This document shows, piece after piece, positions 34,922-44,039 of a stretch of 64,000 nt of DNA. The notes beneath the pieces were generated by a model. That model had not been told where the DNA came from, made no database searches, and saw only the letters and a program-made list of their open reading frames with translations. Position 1 is the first letter of the stretch, and each line of letters begins with the position of its first letter. Source of the stretch: JAIQFL01 sp035295745 (GTDB lineage: Bacteria > Acidobacteriota > Terriglobia > Bryobacterales > Bryobacteraceae); contig DATGIL010000054.1 in NCBI GenBank assembly GCA_035295745.1, positions 62,001 through 126,000 on the forward strand. Direction: 5' to 3'. Made by a program: the position numbers and the translations under genes.

Positions 34922-35689
34922 ATGAAGATCGCCACATTCAACGTCAACTCCATCCGTCAGCGGCTCCCGATCGTTCTCGACTGGCTCGCCGAGCATCAAC
35001 CCGACATCATGTGCCTGCAGGAAACCAAGGTGCCCGATCAGGACTTTCCGCTCGAAGCCATTCGCAATGCCGGCTATCACGCCTCCTTTCGCGGAATGAA
35101 AGGATACAACGGCGTCGCCACGCTCTCGCGGGAGGAGCCCTCGAAAGTCATTCACGGCCTGCACGAAGGGCCGGATAACGAGGATTTCCGAATCATCCAG
35201 ACCGTCATCCAAGGCATTCCGATCATTAACAGCTACGTCCCCCAGGGCAGTTCCATCAAATCGGAGAAGTACGTTTACAAACTCGCCTGGTTCCGGCGTC
35301 TGCGTGCGTATTTCGACGCGGCGCTTGATCCGACCTTGCCGGCGATCTGGGTAGGCGACCTGAATGTCGCCCCGGAGGAGATCGATGTCTACCATCCGGA
35401 TCGTCGCATCAATGATCCCGATTTCCACATCGATGCGCGCAATGCATTCAAGGAAACCTTGGCATTCGGCTTCGTCGACGTTTTCCGCAAACTTCATCCG
35501 GCCCTCGTTCAATACACCTACTGGGACTACTTTCGGAACGCCTTCGAGCGGGATTTCGGGTGGCGCATCGATCACATTCTCGCGACCGCACCGCTTGCGG
35601 AACGCTGTCAGAGGGTCGAGGTCGACCTGACACCCCGACGACTGAAAGGCTGTTCCGACCACACCATCGTCTGGGCCGCGTTTGCCTGA
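34922..35689 (+). CDS. xthA: Exodeoxyribonuclease III (AP endonuclease)
   Basis: 255 residues from the ATG at 34922 (MKIATFNVNSIRQRL). Base-excision repair AP endonuclease/3'-5' exonuclease. Catalytic positions of the EEP fold are visible: Asn in FNVNS, Glu in CLQETK, the Asp/Asn pair in VGDLNVAP, and the terminal Asp-His in CSDHTIVWAAF. Followed 11 bp later by a membrane acyltransferase-like gene. Confidence 0.95.
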   Translation: MKIATFNVNSIRQRLPIVLDWLAEHQPDIMCLQETKVPDQDFPLEAIRNAGYHASFRGMKGYNGVATLSREEPSKVIHGLHEGPDNEDFRIIQTVIQGIPIINSYVPQGSSIKSEKYVYKLAWFRRLRAYFDAALDPTLPAIWVGDLNVAPEEIDVYHPDRRINDPDFHIDARNAFKETLAFGFVDVFRKLHPALVQYTYWDYFRNAFERDFGWRIDHILATAPLAERCQRVEVDLTPRRLKGCSDHTIVWAAFA

Positions 35690-35700
35690 CGGAGAATCCG

Positions 35701-36789
35701 GTGACGCGATTTCGATTCCTGGACTGGATGCGAGGGCTGGCGGTGCTGGTGATGATTCAGTGCCACACCTTCAATTCCTTCGCGAGGCCCGATTTGCGCG
35801 AGGGAGGCCAATATCAGCTTTCCCAGTTCATTGGCGGAATGGCGGCACCCCTATTCCTGTTCATGTCGGGAATGACGCTGGCGTTCCAGATGGCCAGTTT
35901 GGATCGGCGCGAGCCTCAGGCGGGTCGGCGCTGGCGGTTGACCCTGCGGCGTGCCGCGTACATCCTCGCCGTGGCGTTCGCCTTTCGGATCACCAACTGG
36001 CTGTTCAGTCTTCCGCACGCCGATTTCCACGAGATCACCAGGGTGGACATCTTGAATTGCATGGGGGTGGGCCTGATGGTGATGTCCGCGGGAGCTGCGC
36101 TGGATGCCACGAGCCGTGCCCGCTTCTCGGTGGCGGCAGGATTCGGAATCGCCGCCGCGTCACCGCTCGTCTCCGCTGCGCCATGGAAACTCGCGCCGGT
36201 CTTGCTGCGGGATTACATCGCTCCAGCCACGGACCCGGGCGTTTTCGGCTTCTTTCCCAATGCCGCCTACGTCGCGCTCGGGGTTGCCGCGGGCGTTCTG
36301 GTGAAGACCAGCGTCGAGGGGCGATTCGAGCGGCTGATGCAGTGGTTCCTGTTGGCGGGCCTTGCCATCGTGTTCGTGGCGCAGTACTTTGGCAGTTTTC
36401 CCTATTCCGTTTACGCCCACGCGAGTTTCTGGGTGGACAGTCCCGCTCTGACTCTGATTCGCGGCGGGACCTCTCTTCTGCTCCTGGCTGGCGCGTATCT
36501 CTGGACGGAGTATGGCGCTGGTCAGGGCTGGAGTTGGATCGAGTGCCTGGGACGCAACTCGCTGATGGTGTACTGGGTGCATCTGGCGCTCGTTTATGGA
36601 GACTGGACGAAACGCCTGCAGCGACAGTTGACGATTCCGCAGACGGCTTTCGCGACGGCGGCAGTGGTGTTGTTTATGCTGATGCTATCGGCGGCGTGGC
36701 TTCGCTGGAAGTCGGCCAGCCGGTCAAGCCTTAGCCTGTTGAACACCCAACCGGCCGGCAAACTGAAGCCTGTTCCACCAGGCGCCTAA
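35701..36789 (+). CDS. DUF1624/heparan-alpha-glucosaminide N-acetyltransferase-like membrane protein
   Basis: 362 residues from a GTG (GGAG 6-7 bases upstream), with about ten transmembrane segments. The N-terminal RFLDWMRGLAVLVMIQCHTFN, with the conserved Arg and His in the first helix/loop, and GGMAAPLFLFMSGMTLAF are characteristic of the HGSNAT_cat/DUF1624 acyltransferase family. It probably acetylates a cell-surface or periplasmic sugar using a cytoplasmic acyl donor; substrate unknown. The last 4 bp overlap the convergent TIGR03435 gene. Confidence 0.8.
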   Translation: MTRFRFLDWMRGLAVLVMIQCHTFNSFARPDLREGGQYQLSQFIGGMAAPLFLFMSGMTLAFQMASLDRREPQAGRRWRLTLRRAAYILAVAFAFRITNWLFSLPHADFHEITRVDILNCMGVGLMVMSAGAALDATSRARFSVAAGFGIAAASPLVSAAPWKLAPVLLRDYIAPATDPGVFGFFPNAAYVALGVAAGVLVKTSVEGRFERLMQWFLLAGLAIVFVAQYFGSFPYSVYAHASFWVDSPALTLIRGGTSLLLLAGAYLWTEYGAGQGWSWIECLGRNSLMVYWVHLALVYGDWTKRLQRQLTIPQTAFATAAVVLFMLMLSAAWLRWKSASRSSLSLLNTQPAGKLKPVPPGA

Positions 36790-37766
36790 TTTTCCGTGGG
36801 CGACTTCTCGATATGGTCGACAACCACCAGGTCCATCGGCGTTTTCTTCTTATCAAGCTTCAGGCCGTAGTTCTGCACGCTGCGCAGAATCGCGCCTCCT
36901 GGCTCCGATGCGTCGTCGGCCGGCGCGCCGCCTGCGTCGCCCGCTCCACCCGGTTTCGAAATGATGAGTCCCGAACCGCGTGTCATGTCCTCCATTGACA
37001 TCTCGAGCGTGAAGTCGTACTTGCCTTCGATCTCCGTCAGGTCCACCACCGGGCTTGCAAGGTAGCGTGCCAGCATGTCCGCGAAGCCAGACATCGTCTG
37101 ACCCTTCATCTGCATCTTCATCACGTTGCCCGGGCTCATAGCCATCCGCCCGGTCCCCATTCCACCGCCCCCCGCCATTCCGCCACCACCACCACCACCG
37201 CCTCCGTTCATCGTAAACGTCATGCGCGAGGCACCGTCCGGTTTGCCTCCACCGGGAGCCCCGAGTGCCGTCGACGCTTTGGACTGCGGGCTCGACGGGT
37301 CGTCCGGTTCTGACGGCGTCAGTTTCGGCCCACCCTTGCCTACTACCAGCGCGTAGCTGTCGTGGAGTTTCGAATCGTGATGCACCGTCAACTTGAAGCG
37401 ATCGGCCAGGAGCGACTGGAGCATCTCGGGAACCTGGTCCTTGGTCGTGCCTTCGGGCAGTTTGGCGGAGATATCGAACCGCGTGTTCCCAAGCCAATCC
37501 GGCCCACTCACCTGGAAGTCTTTCAATCGATAGGCGGTGCGGATGCAGTCTTTCAGGGAGACGTTTTCGTAATCCATCCTGCCCTGGTCGACCCGCATAC
37601 CCATGCGCATGAATCCGCCCGTCATGGGAGCGGCCGGTTTCACGGAGGCGACTTCAAACTCCAGTTTGGCGCCCGGTACACTTGCGGCGGGCTGCGCAAG
37701 CAGCGGTAGAGTCGTGTAAAGTAGCAGGCTTGCGGCGCTAACAGTCGGCTTGATCGGAAAGGTCAT
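36786..37766 (-). CDS. TIGR03435 family protein (Solibacter paralogous family)
   Basis: 326 residues from ATG 37766, signal peptide ending near LPLLAQ. Family landmarks are intact: FEVASVKPA, YENVSLKDCIRTAYRLKDFQVSGPDWL, MLQSLLADRFKLTVHHDSKLHDSYALVVGKGG, LARYLASPVVDLTEIEGKYDFTLE and the C-terminal KTPMDLVVVDHIEKSPTEN. An unusual poly-glycine stretch (GGT repeats, near 37180-37210) interrupts the middle. TIGR03435 was defined from a large paralogous family in Solibacter usitatus, which supports the taxonomic placement. Function unknown; exported. Confidence 0.92.
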   Translation of the reverse strand: MTFPIKPTVSAASLLLYTTLPLLAQPAASVPGAKLEFEVASVKPAAPMTGGFMRMGMRVDQGRMDYENVSLKDCIRTAYRLKDFQVSGPDWLGNTRFDISAKLPEGTTKDQVPEMLQSLLADRFKLTVHHDSKLHDSYALVVGKGGPKLTPSEPDDPSSPQSKASTALGAPGGGKPDGASRMTFTMNGGGGGGGGGMAGGGGMGTGRMAMSPGNVMKMQMKGQTMSGFADMLARYLASPVVDLTEIEGKYDFTLEMSMEDMTRGSGLIISKPGGAGDAGGAPADDASEPGGAILRSVQNYGLKLDKKKTPMDLVVVDHIEKSPTEN

Positions 37767-38013
37767 CGGCGGTATAACGTCACCACCGGCGACTTTGTGA
37801 CAAGACGGAATGTCAGGTGACCGGATCGCGAAGAGTGCCAGGCAACGACGGGAATACTGCGTGCCCGTGTCCGCTTCGAATGCGCTCCGCTCTCGGTAGA
37901 TATAGAGGAGATCTGCACCTGATGATCTGAGAGTGGTGCGAATTTTGCGCTCTCCCGGCGTGGGGATCGGCATGGGTACATCACTTCGGGATACCCCGTG
38001 TTCCGGCAAGAAC

Positions 38014-38090
38014 ACTCCCTCACGGTCGTGGCTCGTAAGCTACGCAAGTCCGTTCGGGCGATACTTGCGCTTGCGAGCCGCGCGCGTCAG
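38014..38090 (+). repeat. CTCCCTCACGGTCGTGGCTCG repeat, long copy
   Basis: ACTCCCTCACGGTCGTGG then CTCGTAAG, about 35 bp of unique sequence, and TTGCGAGCCGCGCGCGTCAG at its right end. Confidence 0.6.
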
Positions 38091-38120
38091 CAAGCGATCA
38101 TGAATCATCAGGGCGGTGAC

Positions 38121-38163
38121 GCTCCCTCACGGTCGCGGCTCGTTGCGAGCCGCGCGCGGCAGT
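38121..38163 (+). repeat. CTCCCTCACGGTCGCGGCTCG repeat, short copy
   Basis: Same left end as the copy at 38014 but joined directly to the right end: CGCGGCTCG-tt-GCGAGCCGCG makes a perfect hairpin. It looks like the long copy with its middle removed. Another fragment is at 7256 and a possible one at 33556-33571. Confidence 0.65.
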
Positions 38164-38320
38164 CGCCAAAAGCCAAACCCTCTGGCAGATCATCGCCCAT
38201 CAACAAGGCCAGGGCCCTAATAGTTAAAACCAAGGACGGACAAGTGCCGATTTGCGGGGAGCCCACGTTGAAGCGACAACCATCCCACCGTACTGCGTCT
38301 CGAGCAATGACAACGCTGCG

Positions 38321-39256
38321 CTATTTCGGTGTCCTGCCATGATCCAGACACAGCGCGACAAGATCGGACAGATCCGCCTCGCCCACGCACATCACGGTGT
38401 CGGCGCCGCCCCAATAGATCTTCACCGTACCGTCAGTCTCAGCGATGGCGCCACAGGTGAACACCACATTGTGCACATATCCCGTAACTTCCCAGGGATC
38501 TTGCGGCTGCAAGATCCACGAATCTCCCACTCCGATGATCTTCGCCGGGTCCGCCAGGTCGTGAAGAGCCACGCCCAAGCGGTAGACTGATCCGTCCATC
38601 GTTTTGAAAACACCGTGGTAGATGGAGAGCCAACCCTGCTCCGTCCTGATTGGCGGGGCGCCCGGGCCAATTTTCATTTCATCCCAATGATAAGGCTCCG
38701 GCCTCATGACCAGTTGGGAATCGCCCCAATATCGCAAGTCGGGAGAATATGAGATCCAAATCGACCATGGCGAGATCTCGGAATGAGGACGATCTAAGCG
38801 AGCGTAAAGACCGTCGAACTTCTCGGGAAAAATCACCACGTTGCGGTAGTCGGCCTCGGTGATCAGCGAAAATCTTTCCACCTCCTTGAAGTCCTGAGTC
38901 TTCGCCAGCGCGATCCGCACGCCGTTTCGCGAATAGGCGCTGTAAGTGATCAGATACTCGCCATCGATCTTCGTCACGCGCGGATCTTCCACTCCGAACT
39001 CTTCGTACGGTGCAAACGGACCTTCCCTGGACGGGGTCAGAAAGGGTTGGGGATCGGCGCTAAAGTGGAAACCATCCTGGCTGCGCGCCAACCCAATGAT
39101 AGACCTTCCCGTACGAAGATGGGACCGGAAAAGCATGATGTATTCGTGGTCATGCTTTACGACGGCAGCGTTGTGGACCGTCTCTACGGGATAAGGAATA
39201 TCGGCCTTGGTGAGGATTGGGTTGTAAACGTGGCGTCTGACCATCTCAGGTCTCAT
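38321..39256 (-). CDS. GH130-family glycoside phosphorylase
   Basis: 311 residues, five-bladed propeller family GH130. The motif FGVEDPRVTKIDGEYLITYSAYSR contains the general-acid Asp region; NPILTKADIPYP at the N terminus and YHGVFKT...YRLGVALHDL follow. Characterised GH130 enzymes phosphorolyse beta-1,4- or beta-1,2-mannosides, so a manno-configured substrate is likely. Last gene of the minus-strand glycan train; its ATG overlaps the stop of the GT4 gene (ATGA). Confidence 0.88.
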   Translation of the reverse strand: MRPEMVRRHVYNPILTKADIPYPVETVHNAAVVKHDHEYIMLFRSHLRTGRSIIGLARSQDGFHFSADPQPFLTPSREGPFAPYEEFGVEDPRVTKIDGEYLITYSAYSRNGVRIALAKTQDFKEVERFSLITEADYRNVVIFPEKFDGLYARLDRPHSEISPWSIWISYSPDLRYWGDSQLVMRPEPYHWDEMKIGPGAPPIRTEQGWLSIYHGVFKTMDGSVYRLGVALHDLADPAKIIGVGDSWILQPQDPWEVTGYVHNVVFTCGAIAETDGTVKIYWGGADTVMCVGEADLSDLVALCLDHGRTPK

Positions 39257-40287
39257 GATCGGCTCGCTTCCTGTTCGAAAATTGTCTTGTAGACCCGTTC
39301 GTACGCCTTCACCATCGTCTCAATCGAGAAGCGCTCCTCGACGTGCCGATGGCAAGCGTTGCGATCGATCCCCCCAACGTGTTCCAGGGCCCGCACCGCC
39401 TCGCGAACGTCATTCACCAGGAAACCAGTACGCCCATCCTCGATGACCTCGCGGCAAGAACCCAGGTCCATGGCGATTACCGGCACTCCAGCCGCATTGG
39501 CTTCCGCCAGGACCAGTCCGAAGCGCTCGGGGATTGTATTCAGGTGCAGCAGAGCACTGGCACGGCCGAACAGCGCATTCTTGCCGGCGACGTCCACAGG
39601 CCCGATGTAGCGGATCGCGCCATTCAGATGCGGCTCCACCTGGTCGCGGAAGTAGATCGGATCCTGGATGATGCCTGCGATGAGCAGAGGCAACCCGCTG
39701 AGACGTGCGACCTCGATTGCCAGGTGAACGCCTTTGTCCGGGTGAATCCGGCCCAGGAAAATCAGTTGATCGCCGCCGCGTTCGCGCAGTGGATAGAGCG
39801 TAAGATCAATTCCGTTGTAGACCGTCGCCAGGTAGTTGAGCCCCGCCGCCCGATCGGAGTCGCTGATGGAGACGAAATATCCCTCGCGATACTTGTGATA
39901 AGCCGGCATGATCTGGGGGGACGAAAATCCGTGGATGGTCGTCAGCACCGGCGTCTTCACCAGCCGGGTGTAGCACAGGGCCATGAAGTCATAGTGGCTG
40001 TGGATCAGGTCGAATTCAGCGGCGTGTTCGAATACTTCGGAAATATGCAGGTATTCGGCGACCTTGGGATCGATGGCGCGATCTTCTTCATATCCGCGAT
40101 CTACAACGGCGTGCAGGCGAGCTTTGGTCACGGAGTCCCTGGTGGCGAACAAGGTGACATCCCAACCGCGGGAGACGAGTCCTTCGGCGATATTGCCGGC
40201 AACAGTCTCCCAAGCGCCGTATTGGCGGGGAGGAGTTCGCCAGGCTACTGGAGCGAGGATCGCGACTCTTTTGCCGGGGATGGTCAT
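39253..40287 (-). CDS. Family 4 glycosyltransferase
   Basis: 344 residues from ATG 40287 (MTIPGKRVAILAPVAWRTPP). GT-B fold, GT4: LGRIHPDKGVHLAIEVAR, the nucleotide-sugar EX7E region PERFGLVLAEANAAGVPVIAMD, and GFLVND. N-terminal acceptor domain with YGAWETVAGNIAEGLVSRGWDVTLFA. Retaining transferase, donor unknown (GDP-mannose would fit the neighbouring GH130 enzymes, inference only). Overlaps both neighbours by 4 bp. Confidence 0.88.
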   Translation of the reverse strand: MTIPGKRVAILAPVAWRTPPRQYGAWETVAGNIAEGLVSRGWDVTLFATRDSVTKARLHAVVDRGYEEDRAIDPKVAEYLHISEVFEHAAEFDLIHSHYDFMALCYTRLVKTPVLTTIHGFSSPQIMPAYHKYREGYFVSISDSDRAAGLNYLATVYNGIDLTLYPLRERGGDQLIFLGRIHPDKGVHLAIEVARLSGLPLLIAGIIQDPIYFRDQVEPHLNGAIRYIGPVDVAGKNALFGRASALLHLNTIPERFGLVLAEANAAGVPVIAMDLGSCREVIEDGRTGFLVNDVREAVRALEHVGGIDRNACHRHVEERFSIETMVKAYERVYKTIFEQEASRS

Positions 40288-41738
40288 TCCATATTTGCCA
40301 GCACCTCGGCGAGAGGCACGGTTGCGAAACCTGTGGAGTGATCGGCGCGACCGTAGGGAATGATCAGCTCGCCATTGTGGACGATGGATCCGCAGGTGTA
40401 GACAACGTTGGGCACGTAGCCCTCCCGTTCGTCTTCGTTCGGTTTGATCAGGGGTTCGCGCATACGGCCGATTACTTTGCCAGGATCCTCGCGGTCGAGA
40501 AGGAACGCGCCGATGCAGTACCGTCGCATGGGGCCGACGCCATGACTGAGCACCAGCCATCCGGCATCGGTCTCGATCGGTGATCCGCAGTTTCCGAGCT
40601 GAACGAGTTCCCAAGGAAAAGCGGGTTTGAGGAGGACTTGGCGCTCATTCCAGAAATGGACGTTGTCGGAATACATGAGATAGATGTTCTCGTTGTCCTG
40701 GCGGGAGAGCATCGCGTAGAGTCCGCCAATCCGGCGCGGGAACAGCGCCATACCCTTGTTCTCGGCGGCCTCGCCATTCAAGCTGATGAAGCGAAAGTGG
40801 AGGAAGTCGGCTGTCTCCACCAGTTCCGGCACTACCACTTTGCCATCGAAGGCGGTGAAGGTGGCATAGTACATGCCACTGCCATCTTCGTTTTGGAAGC
40901 GGACGAGGCGGGCATCTTCAATCCCGTTGCGCTGGGAGGGTGTTGCCGGGAACAAGATACGCTGAGACAAATCCTGCTCCGGCTCAAAATGGACCTCGTA
41001 GTTAGATCGCGCAAGCATCCAGATCCCCTGCGCGTCGTCTTGATCCACCGGGGCCATTCCATCAGGGAGGCGGAACTGTTCGGTTTGCAAAGCGGAGCGA
41101 AGCTCGTCCAGAGAGAACCAATCTCCGAGACGGTACATGACCCGGCGCGTGAATTCACGAACCAGGCCGAGCTCCACCAGTTTCCGGGCGAACAGCTCCT
41201 TTTCATAGCTAGGATTCGGAGTCTGACGCGGCTCCGTGAGAAAGCCGCCGGGCGTAAGCACTTCGATCCGGTTATCTCTGTAGATGATTCCCGTGCGAAA
41301 CGTGATTGACGAAATGTGGCCTTCACCAGTCGCTCGCAAGCTGAGAACGAAACGTAGCGCGCCCGTCGGCAGGCCTGTTTGATCGGGGTGGGAGACGATC
41401 GAGGGATTGAACAACGCCGCCGACTCCAGAGAGTATTCGGCCAGGAAATAGGACCCGATCAAGAGGCGCCTCGGCTCCGGAAGGTTCTTCTCGCAACGCA
41501 ACAATTCGCGGACCTGTTCAAAACGTTCCAGAAATATAGTTCGGATGTTGTGATGCCGTTGGGAGAATTCCGCCGAGACTTCGTCCAGAAGGGTATTGAC
41601 CTCACTGTCAGGTAGTAACATGATCCTGCCGATGATGTCGGCGACGCGGCGGGAGTCTCCAGGCTGAAAGGGCCTCAGAAGGACCCGTGATTGGTCGGGA
41701 CTGAGAATTGTTCTGCTTCGTTTGAGATGGATGGGCAT
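40284..41738 (-). CDS. Long GH130-family glycoside phosphorylase
   Basis: 484 residues. A ~170-residue N-terminal extension (FQPGDSRRVADIIGRIMLLPDSEVNTLLDEV...) precedes the propeller; the GH130 hallmark NGIEDARLVRFQNEDGSGMYYATFTAFDG is present, with NCGSPIETDAGWLVLSHGVGPMRRY downstream. Similar long members are annotated only as glycosidase-related proteins. Sits 12 bp downstream of the large GT4 fusion and overlaps the next GT4 by 4 bp. Confidence 0.85.
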   Translation of the reverse strand: MPIHLKRSRTILSPDQSRVLLRPFQPGDSRRVADIIGRIMLLPDSEVNTLLDEVSAEFSQRHHNIRTIFLERFEQVRELLRCEKNLPEPRRLLIGSYFLAEYSLESAALFNPSIVSHPDQTGLPTGALRFVLSLRATGEGHISSITFRTGIIYRDNRIEVLTPGGFLTEPRQTPNPSYEKELFARKLVELGLVREFTRRVMYRLGDWFSLDELRSALQTEQFRLPDGMAPVDQDDAQGIWMLARSNYEVHFEPEQDLSQRILFPATPSQRNGIEDARLVRFQNEDGSGMYYATFTAFDGKVVVPELVETADFLHFRFISLNGEAAENKGMALFPRRIGGLYAMLSRQDNENIYLMYSDNVHFWNERQVLLKPAFPWELVQLGNCGSPIETDAGWLVLSHGVGPMRRYCIGAFLLDREDPGKVIGRMREPLIKPNEDEREGYVPNVVYTCGSIVHNGELIIPYGRADHSTGFATVPLAEVLANME

Positions 41739-41750
41739 TTGGCTTAGCGG

Positions 41751-44039
41751 CTACTGTGTAACCGCGCTCGGCGTTTTGAAGCTGGTGACTATGCTCTGAG
41801 CTAACTGCATTTCCGCCAGGGAGAGCAGGAAGGCCAAGGTGGATTCCGCTCCCTGATTGCCATTGACGCGATCTACATGCAACCCATCGCGGCAACCGCC
41901 GGTCCCAGGTGAGTAGAGTTCCAGGCCGAGGTCGTTCCAACCGATAAACCAATCAAAGGCGCGCTGCGCGTGCTCAAACCAGCAGACGTCGGATGTAGCG
42001 CGATAGGCTTCCAGACAGGCCGAGACGGTTGCCTGCGCCTCCACGGGCTGCTGATCGAAGGTGGCCCGTGTTCCGCCGCGACGGTAGAAGCCGTTGCTCC
42101 CGATCGGCCGGAAATGCCCTTGCTCGGACATTTGCAGGCGGGTAAGCCAGCGAAGCGCCTGCAGGCCGCGGTTGAGCACCCCCGGTTGTCCGGTGGAGTA
42201 GCCGCTCGCGATCAGGGCGTGTGCCAGTTTCGCGTTATCGTACGACAACTCGTCCTCAAACCACTGCCATTCCGGTCCCGCTACTGCGTCGAAGCTCTCC
42301 ATGAGCCGGCACGTGAGTGTCTCGCGGGTCTGCTTGACCATACTGTCACCGCTCAAACGCCGCAGGTATTCGTGGATGCCGATCAGGCCGAAGGCCCACG
42401 CCCGCGGCGAGGTGAATTCAGTCAGCACGGGGATCGCCTGTGCGAAAAGCTGGCCGGCCATCATCTGGAAGCTGCGGTACGGAGAACGCCCCACGCCGAT
42501 CCCCAGGGCCCATAACGCCCTTCCGTGGCAATCTTCCGACCCTCGTTCGTCGAGCCATCGCCGATCGAAACTCAGGTGGTTGTGGAAGCGTCCGGTCTTG
42601 AGATCGAAGGCATGATGCAGGAAGGCCGCTGCAGTCGTGGCAAGAGTCCGGGCCAGAGCCGCATCCTCGCCCAACTCATCCAGCAATACGGCCAGGACGA
42701 ACGCGCGTGCATTGTCGTCGGTGCAATAGCCTTCGGCGAAATTGGGAACACTGAAAACCGCGTGTTGAAACACTCCTGTGGAATCGGTCATCCGTGAAAG
42801 GTGATCCAGCTTAACCTGTGGCAGTTCGCGCGGTTTTTGATCGAGTGTCTTGGTGGCAAGAGATTGTCGCGGCCGCGCTGCGGTCTCCAGCCGTGAACAG
42901 TCGAAGGCATGCATGTACATCTGGGCCACATTGCTCCAGACCATTTCTCGCCCCATGCGGTACGCGTTCTTGCGAATCGCATGGCGGCGGATATCGTCCC
43001 TCAGCAAACCCGTCACCGCGCGAGCGATTGCGGCGGCATCGCCAAACGGCACCAATACTCCGCGGTCGTCTGCAAGCAGTTCGGCAGCATGCCAGTAAGG
43101 CGTGGAAATCACCGCTTTGCCGGCTCCAAACGCGTAGGCCAAAGTGCCCGAGGTGATCTGTGCTTCGTTGAGGTACGGCGTGATGTACAAGTCGGCTGCG
43201 CCGATGAACTCCTTCAGATTGTCGAGGTCCACGAACTGGTTGTAGAAGATAATGCTTTTCTCGATCTTGTTCTTCTTGGCCAGGATTTCCAGGCTGAGCC
43301 GGTAAGCTTCGCCATGCTCGCGCAGTTCGTTCGGGTGAGTGGCGCCGAGGACGATATAGACTACCTCCGGGAACTCCTTCAGGATCTGCGGCAGGGCATT
43401 CAGTACATTCTCCACCCCCTTGTTGGGTGAAAGCAGTCCGAAAGTGAGGAGCACCACCCTGCCTTCCACCCCGAACTGGTCCTTGAAGTAGGTCGGATCG
43501 ACGAAGCCCACGTCGGGAATGCCGTGAGGAATGAGATCGATTTTCGACGGCGGCGCCCGATAAATCTCCTCCAGCATTTGCCGCCCCCGCTCGGACATGA
43601 CGACCAGGCGGGTAGACAGCGAGGTCAGACCTTCCATCACTCGCCGCTGGTCCGCGTTCGGTTCACGCAGAACCGTATGAAGGGTCGTCACGATGGGCAT
43701 TCGGAGTTCGCGCAAGAGGGCCAGGATGTGGCCGCCGGCCGGTCCGCCGAAGATGCCGAATTCATGTTGCAGGCAGACGACATCCACGTTGCTGATATTG
43801 AGGAAATCCGCCGCGCGCAAATAAGATGACAGATCCTGCTCCTCAATCTCGAAACGAACCACGTCCGGGTAGTCGTAGCCGCCGGGGATGTCATTCACCG
43901 ATACGGCCAGGCACTGGCTTTGGGGATAGGCGCCCTGAACGGCGGCCAGCAAATCAGTCGTGAACGTGGCAATGCCGCACTTGCGCGGCAAATGGTCACC
44001 AACAAACGCGATCTTGCGGATTTTATTGATGTCTTTCAT
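41751..44039 (-). CDS. GT4 glycosyltransferase fused to an alpha-helical C-terminal domain
   Basis: 762 residues. Residues about 1-380 are a full GT4 enzyme (FVGDHLPRKCGIATFTTDLL, FGLLSPNKGVENVLNAL, ITPYLNEAQITSGTLAYAFGAGKAVIST). Residues about 400-762 are helical with TDSTGVFQHAVFSVPNFAEGYCTDDNARA and repeated W/H-rich helices, resembling an alpha/alpha-toroid of glycan-active enzymes. The C-terminal part may process or bind the glycan made by the N-terminal part. It overlaps the sortase gene by 4 bp (ATGA). Confidence 0.85.
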   Translation of the reverse strand: MKDINKIRKIAFVGDHLPRKCGIATFTTDLLAAVQGAYPQSQCLAVSVNDIPGGYDYPDVVRFEIEEQDLSSYLRAADFLNISNVDVVCLQHEFGIFGGPAGGHILALLRELRMPIVTTLHTVLREPNADQRRVMEGLTSLSTRLVVMSERGRQMLEEIYRAPPSKIDLIPHGIPDVGFVDPTYFKDQFGVEGRVVLLTFGLLSPNKGVENVLNALPQILKEFPEVVYIVLGATHPNELREHGEAYRLSLEILAKKNKIEKSIIFYNQFVDLDNLKEFIGAADLYITPYLNEAQITSGTLAYAFGAGKAVISTPYWHAAELLADDRGVLVPFGDAAAIARAVTGLLRDDIRRHAIRKNAYRMGREMVWSNVAQMYMHAFDCSRLETAARPRQSLATKTLDQKPRELPQVKLDHLSRMTDSTGVFQHAVFSVPNFAEGYCTDDNARAFVLAVLLDELGEDAALARTLATTAAAFLHHAFDLKTGRFHNHLSFDRRWLDERGSEDCHGRALWALGIGVGRSPYRSFQMMAGQLFAQAIPVLTEFTSPRAWAFGLIGIHEYLRRLSGDSMVKQTRETLTCRLMESFDAVAGPEWQWFEDELSYDNAKLAHALIASGYSTGQPGVLNRGLQALRWLTRLQMSEQGHFRPIGSNGFYRRGGTRATFDQQPVEAQATVSACLEAYRATSDVCWFEHAQRAFDWFIGWNDLGLELYSPGTGGCRDGLHVDRVNGNQGAESTLAFLLSLAEMQLAQSIVTSFKTPSAVTQ

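Larger units (their letters stand above)
37767..38320. other. Intergenic region with two copies of a palindromic repeat
   Basis: 554 bp without a believable gene. It holds TGTCA-GG-TGACC (37812-37823), close to the sites described at 48301 and 55571 but lacking the third half-site, and two repeat copies at 38014 and 38121. Confidence 0.6.

Noticed and set aside
37126..37356. Pro-rich plus-strand frame of 76 codons
   Set aside because: It is the complement of the poly-glycine tract in the TIGR03435 gene.
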